Shown here: piece by piece, positions 9,107 through 16,720 of the stretch
Position numbering within the stretch: position 1 is the first letter of the stretch
Layout: each line of letters opens with the position of its first letter
Assembly: GCF_902705875.1 (NCBI RefSeq)
Contig: NZ_CACSIK010000002.1
Location: 186,001-250,000 of the forward strand
Length of the DNA stretch: 64,000 bases
Direction of reading: 5' to 3'
Source: Zhongshania aliphaticivorans
GTDB taxonomy: Bacteria > Pseudomonadota > Gammaproteobacteria > Pseudomonadales > Spongiibacteraceae
Notes under the pieces: model-generated
What the model was told of the DNA's origin: nothing
Seen by the model: only the letters and a program-made list of their open reading frames with translations
Database searches by the model: none
Position numbers and translations under genes: made by a program

Positions 9107-10450
9107 ATGAAAGTCACGGTATTCGGTATTGGTTATGTCGGGTTGGTGCAGGCGGCGGTGCTTGCTGAAGTTGGGCATGAAGTGGTGTGTGTGGATGTTA
9201 ATGCCGAGCGTGTAGAAAACTTAAAGCAAGGTGACATTCCAATATATGAGCCTGGGTTAACGCCGTTGGTGCAGAGTAATTATGAGGCTGGCCGTTTGCA
9301 GTTTACTACGGATGCCGCTTTTGGTGTTAAACACGGTAAGGTCCAGTTTATTGCCGTGGGTACACCGCCAGATGAAGATGGATCTGCAGATTTACAATAT
9401 GTGTTAGCCGTGGCGAAGACCGTTGCGACGTATATGGAGTCGGCAAAAATTATTGTCGATAAATCGACTGTGCCTGTGGGCACGGCAGATAAAGTGGCGG
9501 CGTGTGTGGCTGAGGTGTTGGCTGAGCGCGGTGTGGATGTCGGTTTTGATGTAGTGTCTAATCCTGAGTTTTTAAAGGAGGGGGCGGCGGTTGCAGATTG
9601 TCAGCGGCCAGATCGAATTGTAATTGGAACCGATAATCCTGCTGTCGAAAATACCATGCGGGAGTTGTATGCGCCCTTTAACCGCAACCATGAAAAATTA
9701 ATTGTGATGGATGTACGTTCTGCTGAACTGACCAAGTACGCAGCTAATTGTATGCTGGCGACTAAAATTAGTTTTATGAATGAGATTTCTAATTTGGCTG
9801 AAAAGTTGGGTGCGGATATCGAAAAAGTACGGCAGGGTATTGGTTCAGACCCGCGTATTGGTTATCACTTTATTTATCCGGGCTGTGGCTACGGCGGGTC
9901 TTGTTTCCCCAAAGATGTGCAGGCCTTGGTACGTACGGCTGAAAAAGTAGGGTATACGCCGGAATTACTGAAGTCAGTTGAGGCGGTCAATAGTCGTCAA
10001 AAAGAAAAATTGTTTACCCATGTTGAGGCATATTTTAAGGGTGATCTACAAGGTAAACGAATTGCGCTGTGGGGCTTGTCGTTTAAACCGAACACCGATG
10101 ATATGCGTGATGCGTCTAGTCGTGTGCTTATGGAAAAATTGTGGGCAGCGGGTGCGTCGGTACAAGCTTATGACCCCGAGGCCATGAATGAAACTCAGCG
10201 TATATATGGCACGCGGCCAGATTTGAGTTTAATGGGAACAAAAGAGTCGGCCTTAAATGGCGCGGATGCTTTGGTGGTATGTACAGAATGGAATGCGTTT
10301 AAAGCGCCGGATTTTGAGTTAATAAAAGAAGCACTTAGTCACCCAGTTATATTTGATGGACGCAATTTGTATGACCCTGTTTTATTAGAGGAACAAGGCA
10401 TTGCTTATTACGGTATTGGGCGTGGACGGAGTGTGCAGAGCTTTTCATAA
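9107..10450 (+). CDS. ugd: UDP-glucose 6-dehydrogenase, copy 2
   Basis: Same reaction and motifs as the protein at 2622-3959: [19 protein letters not shown] at the start, catalytic Cys266 in [30 protein letters not shown] near residue 325. By eye about nine residues in ten match copy 1, yet synonymous codons differ widely; this copy prefers T/A-ending and G-ending codons. So the duplication is old, or one copy came from a close relative. Like copy 1 it is preceded by a TAGAAT box in a GCGTGCTAGAATT context (9066-9071), 35 bases before the start. Having two copies suggests separate regulation or a large demand for UDP-glucuronate. Confidence 0.95.
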   Translation: MKVTVFGIGYVGLVQAAVLAEVGHEVVCVDVNAERVENLKQGDIPIYEPGLTPLVQSNYEAGRLQFTTDAAFGVKHGKVQFIAVGTPPDEDGSADLQYVLAVAKTVATYMESAKIIVDKSTVPVGTADKVAACVAEVLAERGVDVGFDVVSNPEFLKEGAAVADCQRPDRIVIGTDNPAVENTMRELYAPFNRNHEKLIVMDVRSAELTKYAANCMLATKISFMNEISNLAEKLGADIEKVRQGIGSDPRIGYHFIYPGCGYGGSCFPKDVQALVRTAEKVGYTPELLKSVEAVNSRQKEKLFTHVEAYFKGDLQGKRIALWGLSFKPNTDDMRDASSRVLMEKLWAAGASVQAYDPEAMNETQRIYGTRPDLSLMGTKESALNGADALVVCTEWNAFKAPDFELIKEALSHPVIFDGRNLYDPVLLEEQGIAYYGIGRGRSVQSFS

Positions 10451-10472
10451 TGTCAGTCCCAGTCTTAATCAT

Positions 10473-10590
10473 GTCATGCCCGACCCTGATCGGGTATCCA
10501 TGTGAGCGGAGCGAATGCACTTGGTATTAGCAGGGTTCTGCGCGAAGCATATTCCGAGGTAGATGGATCCCCAATCGAGTTGGGGATGAC
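10473..10590 (+). repeat. 118-bp palindrome-ended repeat, copy 3
   Basis: Complete copy. It starts GTCATGCCCGACCCTGATCG, has internal GAGCGGAGCGAATGCACTTG, and the right hairpin ATCCCCAA-tcgag-TTGGGGAT. It begins 22 bases after the ugd stop and is followed by degenerate 21-bp-period sequence. Confidence 0.9.
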
Positions 10591-10684
10591 GGTAGGGTCG
10601 TTGGGAGTGACTGTAGGGTTTTTCGGGATGGCTGTTGGATCTTTGGGGATGACGATGGGTTTGAATTGGGGTGGTGGAGAGACC

Positions 10685-10800
10685 GTCATACCCGACCCCG
10701 ACCCCGACCCCGACCCCGAGCGGGTATCCGTGTGAGCGGAGCGAATGCATTTACTTGTATCTAAGTGCGACGCGAACTAGGTGCCGAGGCCTGTGGATGA
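10685..10800 (+). repeat. 118-bp repeat, copy 4, with expanded hairpin loop and decayed right end
   Basis: The loop of the left hairpin is expanded by four tandem GACCCC units (10694-10717) between ATACCC and GCGGGTAT. The internal GAGCGGAGCGAATGCATTTA is kept. The right end survives only as CCGAGGCCTGTGGATGA. Confidence 0.8.
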
Positions 10801-10923
10801 TATTTTTAAGTTTGCGGTGCTATGGGATGGCCGTGTTTAGGGATAGTCGATTAAACGTTGATATTGGCATTTTGTATTTCTCGATATGAGCTTAATGTTA
10901 CATAGTGAGCTTAATCGTTATGG

Positions 10924-10951
10924 TTATTAAGATTTGAGGGTGATTTATAAT
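10924..10951 (+). promoter_or_regulatory. Candidate sigma70 promoter and upstream direct repeat for the Csr/Rsm-like RNA
   Basis: A perfect TATAAT lies at 10946-10951, with only a weak TTATTA at 10924-10929 as -35, which suggests a need for an activator. Two direct repeats, TGAGCTTAATGTTA (10887-10900) and TGAGCTTAATCGTTA (10906-10920), are 19 bp apart just upstream and could be its binding sites. Predicted transcription start near 10958. Confidence 0.5.
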
Positions 10952-10957
10952 TTGCAA

Positions 10958-11090
10958 TTCTTCAGCTCAGCGTTAAACTTAATCTTGCTCAGGATGAGCA
11001 CTTGGCAGGGACGCTGACCAAGGAACGGTTATGCACAAAGGATTAGTGCACTAGAATTGAACTCTCGGCGTTCCTGCCTCCTTTTTATTT
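10958..11090 (+). ncRNA. Candidate Csr/Rsm-type regulatory RNA that would sequester CsrA/RsmA
   Basis: Three successive stem-loops each show GGA in the loop: GCTC-AGGAT-GAGC (10987-10999), GACC-aaggaac-GGTT (11016-11030) and TGCAC-aaaggatta-GTGCA (11032-11050). A fourth GGA lies at 11009-11011. An 11-bp helix, GGCAGGGACGC (11004-11014) with GCGTTCCTGCC (11068-11078), encloses loops two and three and is followed by a T-rich run (11082-11090), so it can serve as the terminator. GGA in hairpin loops is the known binding determinant for CsrA/RsmA, and RNAs of this build (RsmY, RsmZ, CsrB) titrate that protein. No open reading frame lies here. Identity is inferred from structure; I could not compare to Rfam. 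Confidence 0.6.
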
Positions 11091-11305
11091 TGGGTATTCC
11101 ACCTGTGTTTTTCTATGGTTGTTGATAGCATTTTTATGTTGCTTCGACACTAAAGTAATAATCTAAACCCTACTCACTGTGTAACTTATTAAAGTACCTG
11201 GTCGTTGTATTTGTGGGCCTAGCGTTCGATTGGATATTCACTTGAGTATAAAGCGAATGCATATACATGTATCGTCGTGCTGCGTGGATTTAACCTCCGA
11301 GGTTT

Positions 11306-11333
11306 GTGGATCCCCAATCAAGTTGGGGATGAC
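11306..11333 (+). repeat. Right-end hairpin of the 118-bp element with decayed left part
   Basis: GTGGATCCCCAATCAAGTTG followed by GGGATGAC; the stem ATCCCCAA/TTGGGGAT is perfect. A very degenerate left part can be traced to about 11228 (GATTGGATATTCACTTGAG, then AAGCGAATGCAT). Imperfect 21-bp-period copies follow to about 11400. Confidence 0.75.
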
Positions 11334-11430
11334 GGTTGGGTAGTTGGGGGGTGACTGTACGATCGTTGAGGATGACGGCTGGGTAGTTGGGGTGGCGGGT
11401 TGGATAGTGGCCGGAGTATGTCCCGTTGTT

Positions 11431-11548
11431 GTCATACCCGACTCCGATCGGGTATCCAGGTGAGCGCAGCAAATGCATTTAGTAGTAGCAGAGTTCGGCG
11501 CGGAGCAGATTCCGAGGTAGGTGGATCCTCAATTGAGTTGAGGGTGAC
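11431..11548 (+). repeat. 118-bp palindrome-ended repeat, copy 5
   Basis: Complete. The left hairpin is perfect. The right hairpin has paired changes, ATCCTCAA-ttgag-TTGAGGGT: the C-to-T change in one arm is matched by G-to-A in the other, so the stem is kept apart from one G.T pair. Confidence 0.85.
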
Positions 11549-11560
11549 CTAAAAATTCAC

Positions 11561-11686
11561 GTCATACCCGACTCTGTTCGGGTATCTAGGTGACTAGGTG
11601 AGCGCAGCGAATGCACTTGGTAGTAGCAGAGTTCGGCGCGGAGCAGGTTTTGAGGTAAGTGGATCCCCAATCGAGTTGAGGATGAC
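11561..11686 (+). repeat. 118-bp repeat, copy 6, with 8-bp internal duplication
   Basis: Same boundaries as the other copies, but 126 bp long because TAGGTGAC/TAGGTGAG is duplicated just after the left hairpin. Separated from copy 5 by a 12-bp spacer, CTAAAAATTCAC, that recurs before copy 7. Confidence 0.8.
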
Positions 11687-11698
11687 CTAAAAATTCAC

Positions 11699-11808
11699 GT
11701 CATACCCGACTCCGATCGGGTATCTAGGTGAGCGCAGCGAATGCGCTTTAGTTAATACGTTGAGTCAAAACTCATGGCCTATGGATCCCCAATCGAATTG
11801 GGGATTGG
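11699..11808 (+). repeat. 118-bp repeat, copy 7, variant interior
   Basis: Intact left hairpin, variant interior (GCGCTTTAGTTAATACGTTG) also seen in the copy at 13101-13211, and a right end ending in ATTGG instead of ATGAC. About 110 bp, so this is a second subfamily. Confidence 0.75.
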
Positions 11809-11834
11809 ATGCGGTTGTTGAGCTTGAGTGGTGA

Positions 11835-11846
11835 GGCGGTAGAGTG
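11835..11846 (+). promoter_or_regulatory. ops-like element (possible RfaH recruitment site) in the galE leader
   Basis: GGCGGTAGAGTG differs at one base from the E. coli ops core GGCGGTAGCGTG that recruits RfaH to transcripts of long polysaccharide operons. It lies 220 bases before galE. An 8-base core like this is expected about once per strand in a window this size, so chance is a real alternative. Confidence 0.25.
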
Positions 11847-12068
11847 GGTCAGATAGTGATTGTTCGTTAGGGCTGGCGATGCTAATGCGTTGGCGAAAGT
11901 TTACGATATTGCGTAAGACTTGTTGAGAGTAGCACAGTTTTCATATGATAATTTCGGGAGCCTTTATGCTTCTCAAGTGAGTATACGATGGTGATCGAAA
12001 GATTTGTAAAGATTATAACCTCGCCGTTTATACGCTAGGATACATGTTTTGAGTTGTAGGTTTAGCAC

Positions 12069-13085
12069 ATGCAAACAATTCTAGTTACGGGTGGCGCGGG
12101 TTATATTGGCAGCCATACGGTCGTGGAGCTACAGGCAGCGGGTTATGATGTTGTTATTGTTGATAACCTAGTAAATAGTAATCCAGCGGTTCTTAATCGT
12201 ATTCATCAAATTTCTGGTAAAGCTCCTCTTTTTGTTCAAGCCGATGTGCGTGATGCTGATGCCTTGGCAGCAGTATTTGCAAAGTATGACATTGATGCCG
12301 TGATTCATTTTGCTGGTTTAAAAGCCGTTGGTGAGAGTGTCGAAAAACCCTTGCAGTATTATGACAATAATGTGCGTGGCACTATGGTTTTGTGCCAAGC
12401 AATGGCTGAGGCAGGTGTGTTTAAGTTGGTTTTTAGTTCATCTGCTACGGTGTACGGCCCCGATGCGCCGGTGCCTTATGAAGAGTCTATGCCCTTGGGG
12501 CAGCCTTCTAGTCCATACGGTGCATCTAAGGCAATGGTAGAGCGCGTCCTTGCTGATTTGTGTGTGTCTGATTCACGCTGGTCAGTGGTTGCATTGCGGT
12601 ATTTTAACCCTATTGGCGCGCATGTCTCTGGCTTAATTGGTGAGGATCCTTTGGGGCTTCCGAATAATCTCATGCCGTTTATTAGTCGGGTTGCCGTGGG
12701 TAAGTTGGCTGAGTTGTCGGTCTTTGGTGATGATTACAATACGCCAGATGGCACATGTCTGCGGGATTATTTGCATGTTGTCGATTTGGCGGTTGGGCAT
12801 TGCCGGTCTTTGCAGTCCTTAGATAAAGTGGGCTTGCATGCGTTTAATTTGGGCACCGGTAATGGGGTGTCTGTGTTGGATATGGTTAAGGCGTTTGAAT
12901 CTGTTACCGGCCAAAAAGTGCCGTATAAAATAGCACCGCGTCGTCATGGTGATTTACCTGCATTTTGGGCAAATGCAGATAAAGCAAAGCGAGAATTAAG
13001 CTGGGTGGCAGGAAGTAGCCTTGAGAAAATGATGGCAGATACGTGGCGTTGGCAGAGTAATAACCCTGACGGGTATGGTGGCTGA
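12069..13085 (+). CDS. galE: UDP-glucose 4-epimerase
   Basis: Interconverts UDP-glucose and UDP-galactose with bound NAD+. The Rossmann start ILVTGGAGYIGSHTVVEL, the SSSATVYG segment with catalytic Ser/Thr, and YGASKAMVE with the Tyr-x3-Lys pair identify the short-chain dehydrogenase fold. VALRYFNPIGAH and GTCLRDYLHVVDLAVGH are GalE-specific. At 338 residues it is full length. It closes the polysaccharide locus and would supply UDP-galactose. It is preceded by 260 bp with a weak promoter-like TTATAA-17-TAGGAT at 12013-12041 and followed by one palindromic repeat facing the oppositely oriented RNase Z gene. Confidence 0.95.
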   Translation: MQTILVTGGAGYIGSHTVVELQAAGYDVVIVDNLVNSNPAVLNRIHQISGKAPLFVQADVRDADALAAVFAKYDIDAVIHFAGLKAVGESVEKPLQYYDNNVRGTMVLCQAMAEAGVFKLVFSSSATVYGPDAPVPYEESMPLGQPSSPYGASKAMVERVLADLCVSDSRWSVVALRYFNPIGAHVSGLIGEDPLGLPNNLMPFISRVAVGKLAELSVFGDDYNTPDGTCLRDYLHVVDLAVGHCRSLQSLDKVGLHAFNLGTGNGVSVLDMVKAFESVTGQKVPYKIAPRRHGDLPAFWANADKAKRELSWVAGSSLEKMMADTWRWQSNNPDGYGG

Positions 13086-13100
13086 GGGCTGTTTGTAATT

Positions 13101-13211
13101 GTTCATACCCGACCCCGATCGGGTATCCAGGTGAGCGCAGCGAATGCGCTTTAGTTGGTGCGTTGAGTCAAAGCTTGGGGCCTGTGGATCCCCAATCGAG
13201 TTGGGTATGAC
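13101..13211 (+). repeat. 118-bp repeat, copy 8, between convergent genes
   Basis: Variant-interior copy (GCGCTTTAGTTGGTGCGTTG) with a perfect left hairpin and a right hairpin whose last arm reads TTGGGTAT. It fills the gap between the convergent galE and RNase Z genes, where two hairpins could act as a bidirectional transcript end. Confidence 0.8.
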
Positions 13212-13218
13212 GTTATTA

Positions 13219-14184
13219 CTATAACTTACTCAAGCTTTTATCTTTTTCCAGTTGGTAGCTTTGCATATCTTCTGCTAAGGCTAAGTTGCCTTGGTAGTCT
13301 TGTCTTGCTTCGTCATATAAGTCCTTTACTGTATGTTCTTTTGCGCCTTTGTCCATACGGTAGCGTTGGCTAAAGTGGGTGAGTATTAAGTGTTTTAGCT
13401 CTGCTTTCTCTGCTGTTTTTGCCACCATGGCGGCGGTGCTGTGCATGTATTGTGGACCCACTCGTGCGAGTACATCTTCTGTAAAGGTTGCTTCATGAAT
13501 TAATAAATCACTTTGCTTTAGCGCCTTTAGCAGTAGCTCAGGTTTGTCATTGTCACCGCCAATAACAGCACTGCGAGGTGTCCACCCAGCAGTGCGCACT
13601 TGTTCGGCTTTGATGCGTGTTCCGTTTTCAAGTGAGACATCATTGCCTTGTTGTAGCTCGTGCCAAAGTGGGCCTCTTGGTACACCAAGTTCAGTTAGTT
13701 TGTTTTCATTTATATGGTATGGCGGTATTTCAGTTGCGTGATAGGCAAAGCAAGGCACTCTGTGAGACATGGCTACTGCATTGACAGAAATGTGCTCGTC
13801 ACGATAGTGAAAATCGTCTTGGTCTGAGCGTACAAAGTTAAGGGGAAAGCGTAGATTGTGAACATCGGTTAAGGCAAACGTGTTTCGTACATATTGTTCA
13901 ATGCCGTCTGGTGCGCAGACAGTAAGCGGGGCTTTGCGGCCACTCATATTGGCGCTAGCAATAAGGCCGGGGAGACCGTAGCAGTGGTCACCGTGTACGT
14001 GGGTGATAAAGATGGTTTTGAGCTTGGCAGAGGAGTAACGGCATTTTAATAAGCGGTGCTGGGTTCCTTCGCCACAGTCGAATAAATACCATTCCTTCTG
14101 GTCGTCCATTGCCATCGCCAGTGCGGTGACATTGCGGCTGGCGGTGGGCGTGCCCGCACTGGTGCCTAAAAAAGTAAAGCGCAT
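13219..14184 (-). CDS. rnz: Ribonuclease Z
   Basis: A metallo-beta-lactamase-fold endonuclease that cuts the 3' trailer of tRNA precursors. MRFTFLGTSAGTPTASRNVTA is the classic N-terminus. The zinc motif THVHGDHCYGLPGL (HxHxDH) is intact, and the later His residues (MSHRVPCFAY; EATFTEDV; LTHFSQRY) complete the site. At 321 residues it has the single-domain (short) length. I start at the ATG at 14184 because the family begins MRFTFLG; a TTG at 14211 would add nine poorly supported residues. Confidence 0.93.
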   Translation of the reverse strand: MRFTFLGTSAGTPTASRNVTALAMAMDDQKEWYLFDCGEGTQHRLLKCRYSSAKLKTIFITHVHGDHCYGLPGLIASANMSGRKAPLTVCAPDGIEQYVRNTFALTDVHNLRFPLNFVRSDQDDFHYRDEHISVNAVAMSHRVPCFAYHATEIPPYHINENKLTELGVPRGPLWHELQQGNDVSLENGTRIKAEQVRTAGWTPRSAVIGGDNDKPELLLKALKQSDLLIHEATFTEDVLARVGPQYMHSTAAMVAKTAEKAELKHLILTHFSQRYRMDKGAKEHTVKDLYDEARQDYQGNLALAEDMQSYQLEKDKSLSKL

Positions 14185-14410
14185 AAAAAGAGTCTGTGCC
14201 TCAATAATCAAAGTCTGTATTCATATTGTGGTCTATTTTGCCAAGGTTTTCCTCTTTTGTGATGGTATGCATTCGCTTGGTTTTATTAAGTGTGCTGCGC
14301 CGTTCGGATGAGGCGAAAGGATCTGCAATATATTATTGTCTGTCGATCATAGTTTGCGACCCTGTGACATGGGCAAGCTAAAAATAATAACGATCGAGAA
14401 GGATTTGGCC

Positions 14411-15286
14411 ATGAAATTCGCCTATCACCATAGTATGTGTCCCACTGAGCAGTATTTACCACTGACGTTAGAAGCCGAGCGCTTAGGTTTTGACACTATT
14501 ACCATGCCGGATAGCATTTGTTATCCCAAAGAAGGTAGCTCTAAATATCCGTATAACAGTGATGGTAGTCGCGAGTTTTTAGACGGCGTACCTTTTATTG
14601 AGCCGTTTCTATTAACCGCCCATTTGGCAGCATTAACCAGCCGGATTCGATTCACCACCTCTGTTCATAAATTGGCTGTTCATGAGCCGGCTTTAATTGC
14701 TAAGTCATTGTCTAGCTTAGCCATTCTTACTAATAACCGCTTTGGCTATGGTGTTGGTATTAGCCCCTGGGCTGAAGACTTTGAAGTGACTAATGTGGCA
14801 TGGGGCAAGCGCGGCAAACGTATGGATGAAATGATTGAGATCATTAATGGACTGATGACCGGGGAATATTTCGGGTATTCAGGGGACATGTTTGAACTGC
14901 CTGAAATTAAGCTTTGTCCAGTGCCCGCTGTTAGGCCACCCATTTTGGTTGGCGGCCACTCCAAGCCTGCATTGCGTCGCGCCGCTCGATTGGGCGATGG
15001 CTGGATTGCGGCGGGTGGTGAATTGGATTCGATAAAGGGCATGGTGGATCAAATAAATGACTACCGCAAAGAATATGGCCGGGATCACTTGCCGTTTGAG
15101 TTTCATGCGATGACGGCAGAGGCGTATTCTGCCGACGGTATTAAACGTCTTGAAGATATTGGTATTGATGAGGTGCTAGTGGCATTTCGCGATGTGTATG
15201 CGTCTGAAGTAGATGATAAGAGCGTTGAAGAAAAAATCGGCATGATGAGCTGGTATGCCAATGAGGTGATAGCGAAGTCGCGATAA
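14411..15286 (+). CDS. LLM-class flavin-dependent oxidoreductase 1 (luciferase-like)
   Basis: A bacterial-luciferase-fold (TIM barrel) enzyme using FMN or F420; the substrate is unknown. MKFAYHHSMCPTEQYLPLTLEAERLGFDTI is the first beta-alpha unit. TSRIRFTTSVHKLAVHEPALIAKSLSSLA and the Gly-rich NRFGYGVGISPWAEDFE are the usual cofactor-side segments, and PPILVGGHSKPALRRAARLGDGWI is the family's C-terminal signature. The ATG at 14411 has GAGAAGGA upstream, so I prefer it to the GTG/ATG codons further up. It is one of three LLM-family genes in 14.6 kb (with 18594-19616 and 28073-28954). It stands alone, followed by a repeat array. Confidence 0.85.
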   Translation: MKFAYHHSMCPTEQYLPLTLEAERLGFDTITMPDSICYPKEGSSKYPYNSDGSREFLDGVPFIEPFLLTAHLAALTSRIRFTTSVHKLAVHEPALIAKSLSSLAILTNNRFGYGVGISPWAEDFEVTNVAWGKRGKRMDEMIEIINGLMTGEYFGYSGDMFELPEIKLCPVPAVRPPILVGGHSKPALRRAARLGDGWIAAGGELDSIKGMVDQINDYRKEYGRDHLPFEFHAMTAEAYSADGIKRLEDIGIDEVLVAFRDVYASEVDDKSVEEKIGMMSWYANEVIAKSR

Positions 15287-15363
15287 ACCGCTAGTTTGTA
15301 GTGAGTACCTGTAAAGGATTTTGCTTCCGGTTATTGACGTTGGGGTGGCCTATAAGAAACCAC

Positions 15364-15481
15364 GTCATGCCCGACCCCGATCGGGCATCCAGATGAGGGC
15401 CGCGAATGTATTTACATATAACAAAGTGCGGAGTGGCTTAGATTCTGAGGTTTGTGGATCCCCAATCAAGTTGGGGATGAC
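15364..15481 (+). repeat. 118-bp palindrome-ended repeat, copy 9
   Basis: Left hairpin in the ATGCCCGA/TCGGGCAT form; the A-to-G change in one arm is matched by T-to-C in the other, so pairing is kept. Right hairpin ATCCCCAA-tcaag-TTGGGGAT is perfect. Confidence 0.9.
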
Positions 15482-15510
15482 AGTGGGGGGGGTGACCTAT
15501 AAGAAACCAC

Positions 15511-15627
15511 GTCATGCCCGACCCCGATCGGGCATCCAGATGAGGCCGCGAATGTATTTACATATAACAAAGTGCGGAGTGGCTTAGATTCCGAGGGTTG
15601 TGGATCCCCAATCAAGTTGGGGATGAC
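15511..15627 (+). repeat. 118-bp repeat, copy 10
   Basis: Nearly identical to copy 9, with one base deleted in the GAGGCCGC segment. Same compensated left hairpin (ATGCCCGA/TCGGGCAT). Confidence 0.9.
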
Positions 15628-15659
15628 GGGGGAGTTGTGGGTGGCCTATAAGAAACTAC

Positions 15660-15778
15660 ATCATGCCCGACCCCGACCGGGTATTCAGATGAGCGAAGCG
15701 AATGTACTTACATGCAGTGAAGCCCGGAGCGGGTTAAATTCCGAGGTTTGTGGATCCCCAATCGAGTTGGGGATGACG
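15660..15778 (+). repeat. 118-bp repeat, copy 11
   Basis: Left end altered (ATCATGCCCGACCCCGACCG), weakening the left hairpin. The interior, GAGCGAAGCGAATGTACTTA, and the right hairpin are intact. Confidence 0.85.
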
Positions 15779-15813
15779 GTGGGGGGAATTGTGGGTGACC
15801 TATAAGAAACCAT

Positions 15814-15931
15814 GTCATGCCCGACCCCGATCGGGTATCCAGGTTAGCGAAGCGAATATACTTACATGCAGTGAAGCCCGGAGCGGGTTAAATTCCGAGG
15901 TTTGTGGATCCCCAATCGAGTTGGGGATGAC
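15814..15931 (+). repeat. 118-bp repeat, copy 12
   Basis: Complete copy most like copy 11 in its interior (ACATGCAGTGAAGCCCGGAG), with a left hairpin ATGCCCGA/TCGGGTAT that keeps one G.T pair and a perfect right hairpin. Confidence 0.9.
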
Positions 15932-15967
15932 GGTGGGGGGAGTTGTGGGTGACCTGTAAGAAACTAC

Positions 15968-16020
15968 GTCATACCCGACTCCGATCGGGTATCCATGTGA
16001 GCGTAGCGAATGCGTTTGAT
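15968..16020 (+). repeat. Left half of the 118-bp element abutting the tetR stop codon
   Basis: Perfect ATACCCGA-ctccga-TCGGGTAT hairpin followed by TCCATGTGAGCGTAGCGAAT. It ends exactly at the stop codon of the leftward regulator gene, so the hairpin lies just downstream of that transcript's coding end. Confidence 0.85.
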
Positions 16021-16620
16021 TTAAGGCTTGGGAAGTGGTCTTAGCATTTCAATGAGTTTATAGAGGTATTCGGCCTTTTGTTCACGTTCGTCAAAGGGAC
16101 ACATGACTAGGTTTTTGGCCATGCCGTTGACGAGGTCGAAGGCGATGCTTGTAATGTCTTCTGCACTTACTTCTTTGGTGACATGGCCTTTGTTTTGTAG
16201 GCCGGCGATCATGCCTGTCATAAGATCTCGGAATTGTTGATTTTTTTCTCGCTCAGCTTGCAGGCTGGTGTCATGGGTTAACGCAAAAGTGTGTAGGTTA
16301 AGTCGGACGCGCCATTCTAAATCCGATTCGGCATCTAGCGGTAAACCCGCTTTAATGACGGGAAAAAATGATTCGATATTGGGACTGTCATCGGCAATCG
16401 CTTCTTGCATTCTCAGGTCGATGCGTTGGTCTGCCCAGCGGAAGGCGGCGATAACGATTTCTTCTTTGCTGTGGAAGTAATGTGACAGTACGCCAATGGA
16501 ACAGCCAAGTTCTTTGGCTAATGCACGGGTAGTGAGTGCTTCCAAACCTTTGTTAGCAATTAGGCTTGCGGCTGCAGCGGCAACGTCTTCTCGGCGGCTG
16601 TCGTGGTCAACTTTCCTCAA
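16021..16620 (-). CDS. TetR-family transcriptional regulator, probable repressor of the P450 gene
   Basis: A 199-residue DNA-binding dimer. The N-terminal helix-turn-helix runs about residues 8-55: RREDVAAAAASLIANKGLEALTTRALAKELGCSIGVLSHYF, ending in the usual HSKEE. The C-terminal part is all-helical ligand-binding sequence with no specific signature. The start is TTG at 16620: an AAGGA site lies eight bases upstream, a stop codon closes the frame just above, and no ATG precedes the DNA-binding domain. It is divergent from the P450 gene across 167 bp holding two perfect or near-perfect palindromes, the expected arrangement for a local repressor whose ligand is related to the P450 substrate (inference). 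Confidence 0.9.
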   Translation of the reverse strand: MRKVDHDSRREDVAAAAASLIANKGLEALTTRALAKELGCSIGVLSHYFHSKEEIVIAAFRWADQRIDLRMQEAIADDSPNIESFFPVIKAGLPLDAESDLEWRVRLNLHTFALTHDTSLQAEREKNQQFRDLMTGMIAGLQNKGHVTKEVSAEDITSIAFDLVNGMAKNLVMCPFDEREQKAEYLYKLIEMLRPLPKP

Positions 16621-16672
16621 CTTTTAATCCTTAGCATTGTAATTTGATACGACGCGATGAGTATTCAAGTTG

Positions 16673-16693
16673 GGTAATATACCGAATATTACC
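16673..16693. promoter_or_regulatory. Palindromic operator 1 between tetR and the P450 gene
   Basis: GGTAATAT-accga-ATATTACC, a perfect 8-bp inverted repeat with a 5-bp centre, on the tetR side of the divergent intergenic region. Likely site for the adjacent TetR protein. Confidence 0.6.
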
Positions 16694-16700
16694 GATGTTT

Positions 16701-16720
16701 CATATCGAACGATTGATATG
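16701..16720. promoter_or_regulatory. Palindromic operator 2 overlapping the P450 promoter
   Basis: CATATCGA-acga-TTGATATG, seven of eight positions symmetric. Its right arm contains the TTGATA -35 box of the P450 promoter, so a protein bound here would block RNA polymerase. Confidence 0.6.

Larger units (their letters stand above)
10451..12068. other. 1.6-kb non-coding stretch between ugd copy 2 and galE
   Basis: No protein gene that I can support. It contains repeat cluster B (10473-10800), a candidate Csr/Rsm-type RNA with its promoter (10924-11090), a plain AT-rich spacer (11100-11230), repeat cluster C (11306-11808) and the galE leader with a weak promoter-like TTATAA-17-TAGGAT (12013-12041). 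Confidence 0.8.
15287..16020. repeat. Repeat cluster E: tandem array of 118-bp elements, period about 150 bp
   Basis: A non-coding gap of 734 bp between the LLM gene and the convergent tetR gene. From 15364 it holds four complete elements plus a left half, starting at 15364, 15511, 15660, 15814 and 15968. They are joined by similar spacers of about 29-36 bp that carry GACCTATAAGAAACCAC or close variants. Short open frames across it are repeat translations. Confidence 0.9.

Noticed and set aside
15321..15805. Repetitive open frames that look like a tandem-repeat protein
   Set aside because: The repetition is at DNA level (tandem array of the element plus spacer), contains hairpins and has no credible start; not a gene.
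15364..16020. Possible CRISPR array
   Set aside because: Repeat units are 118 bp and spacers are nearly identical to each other; CRISPR needs short repeats with unique spacers, and no cas genes are present.
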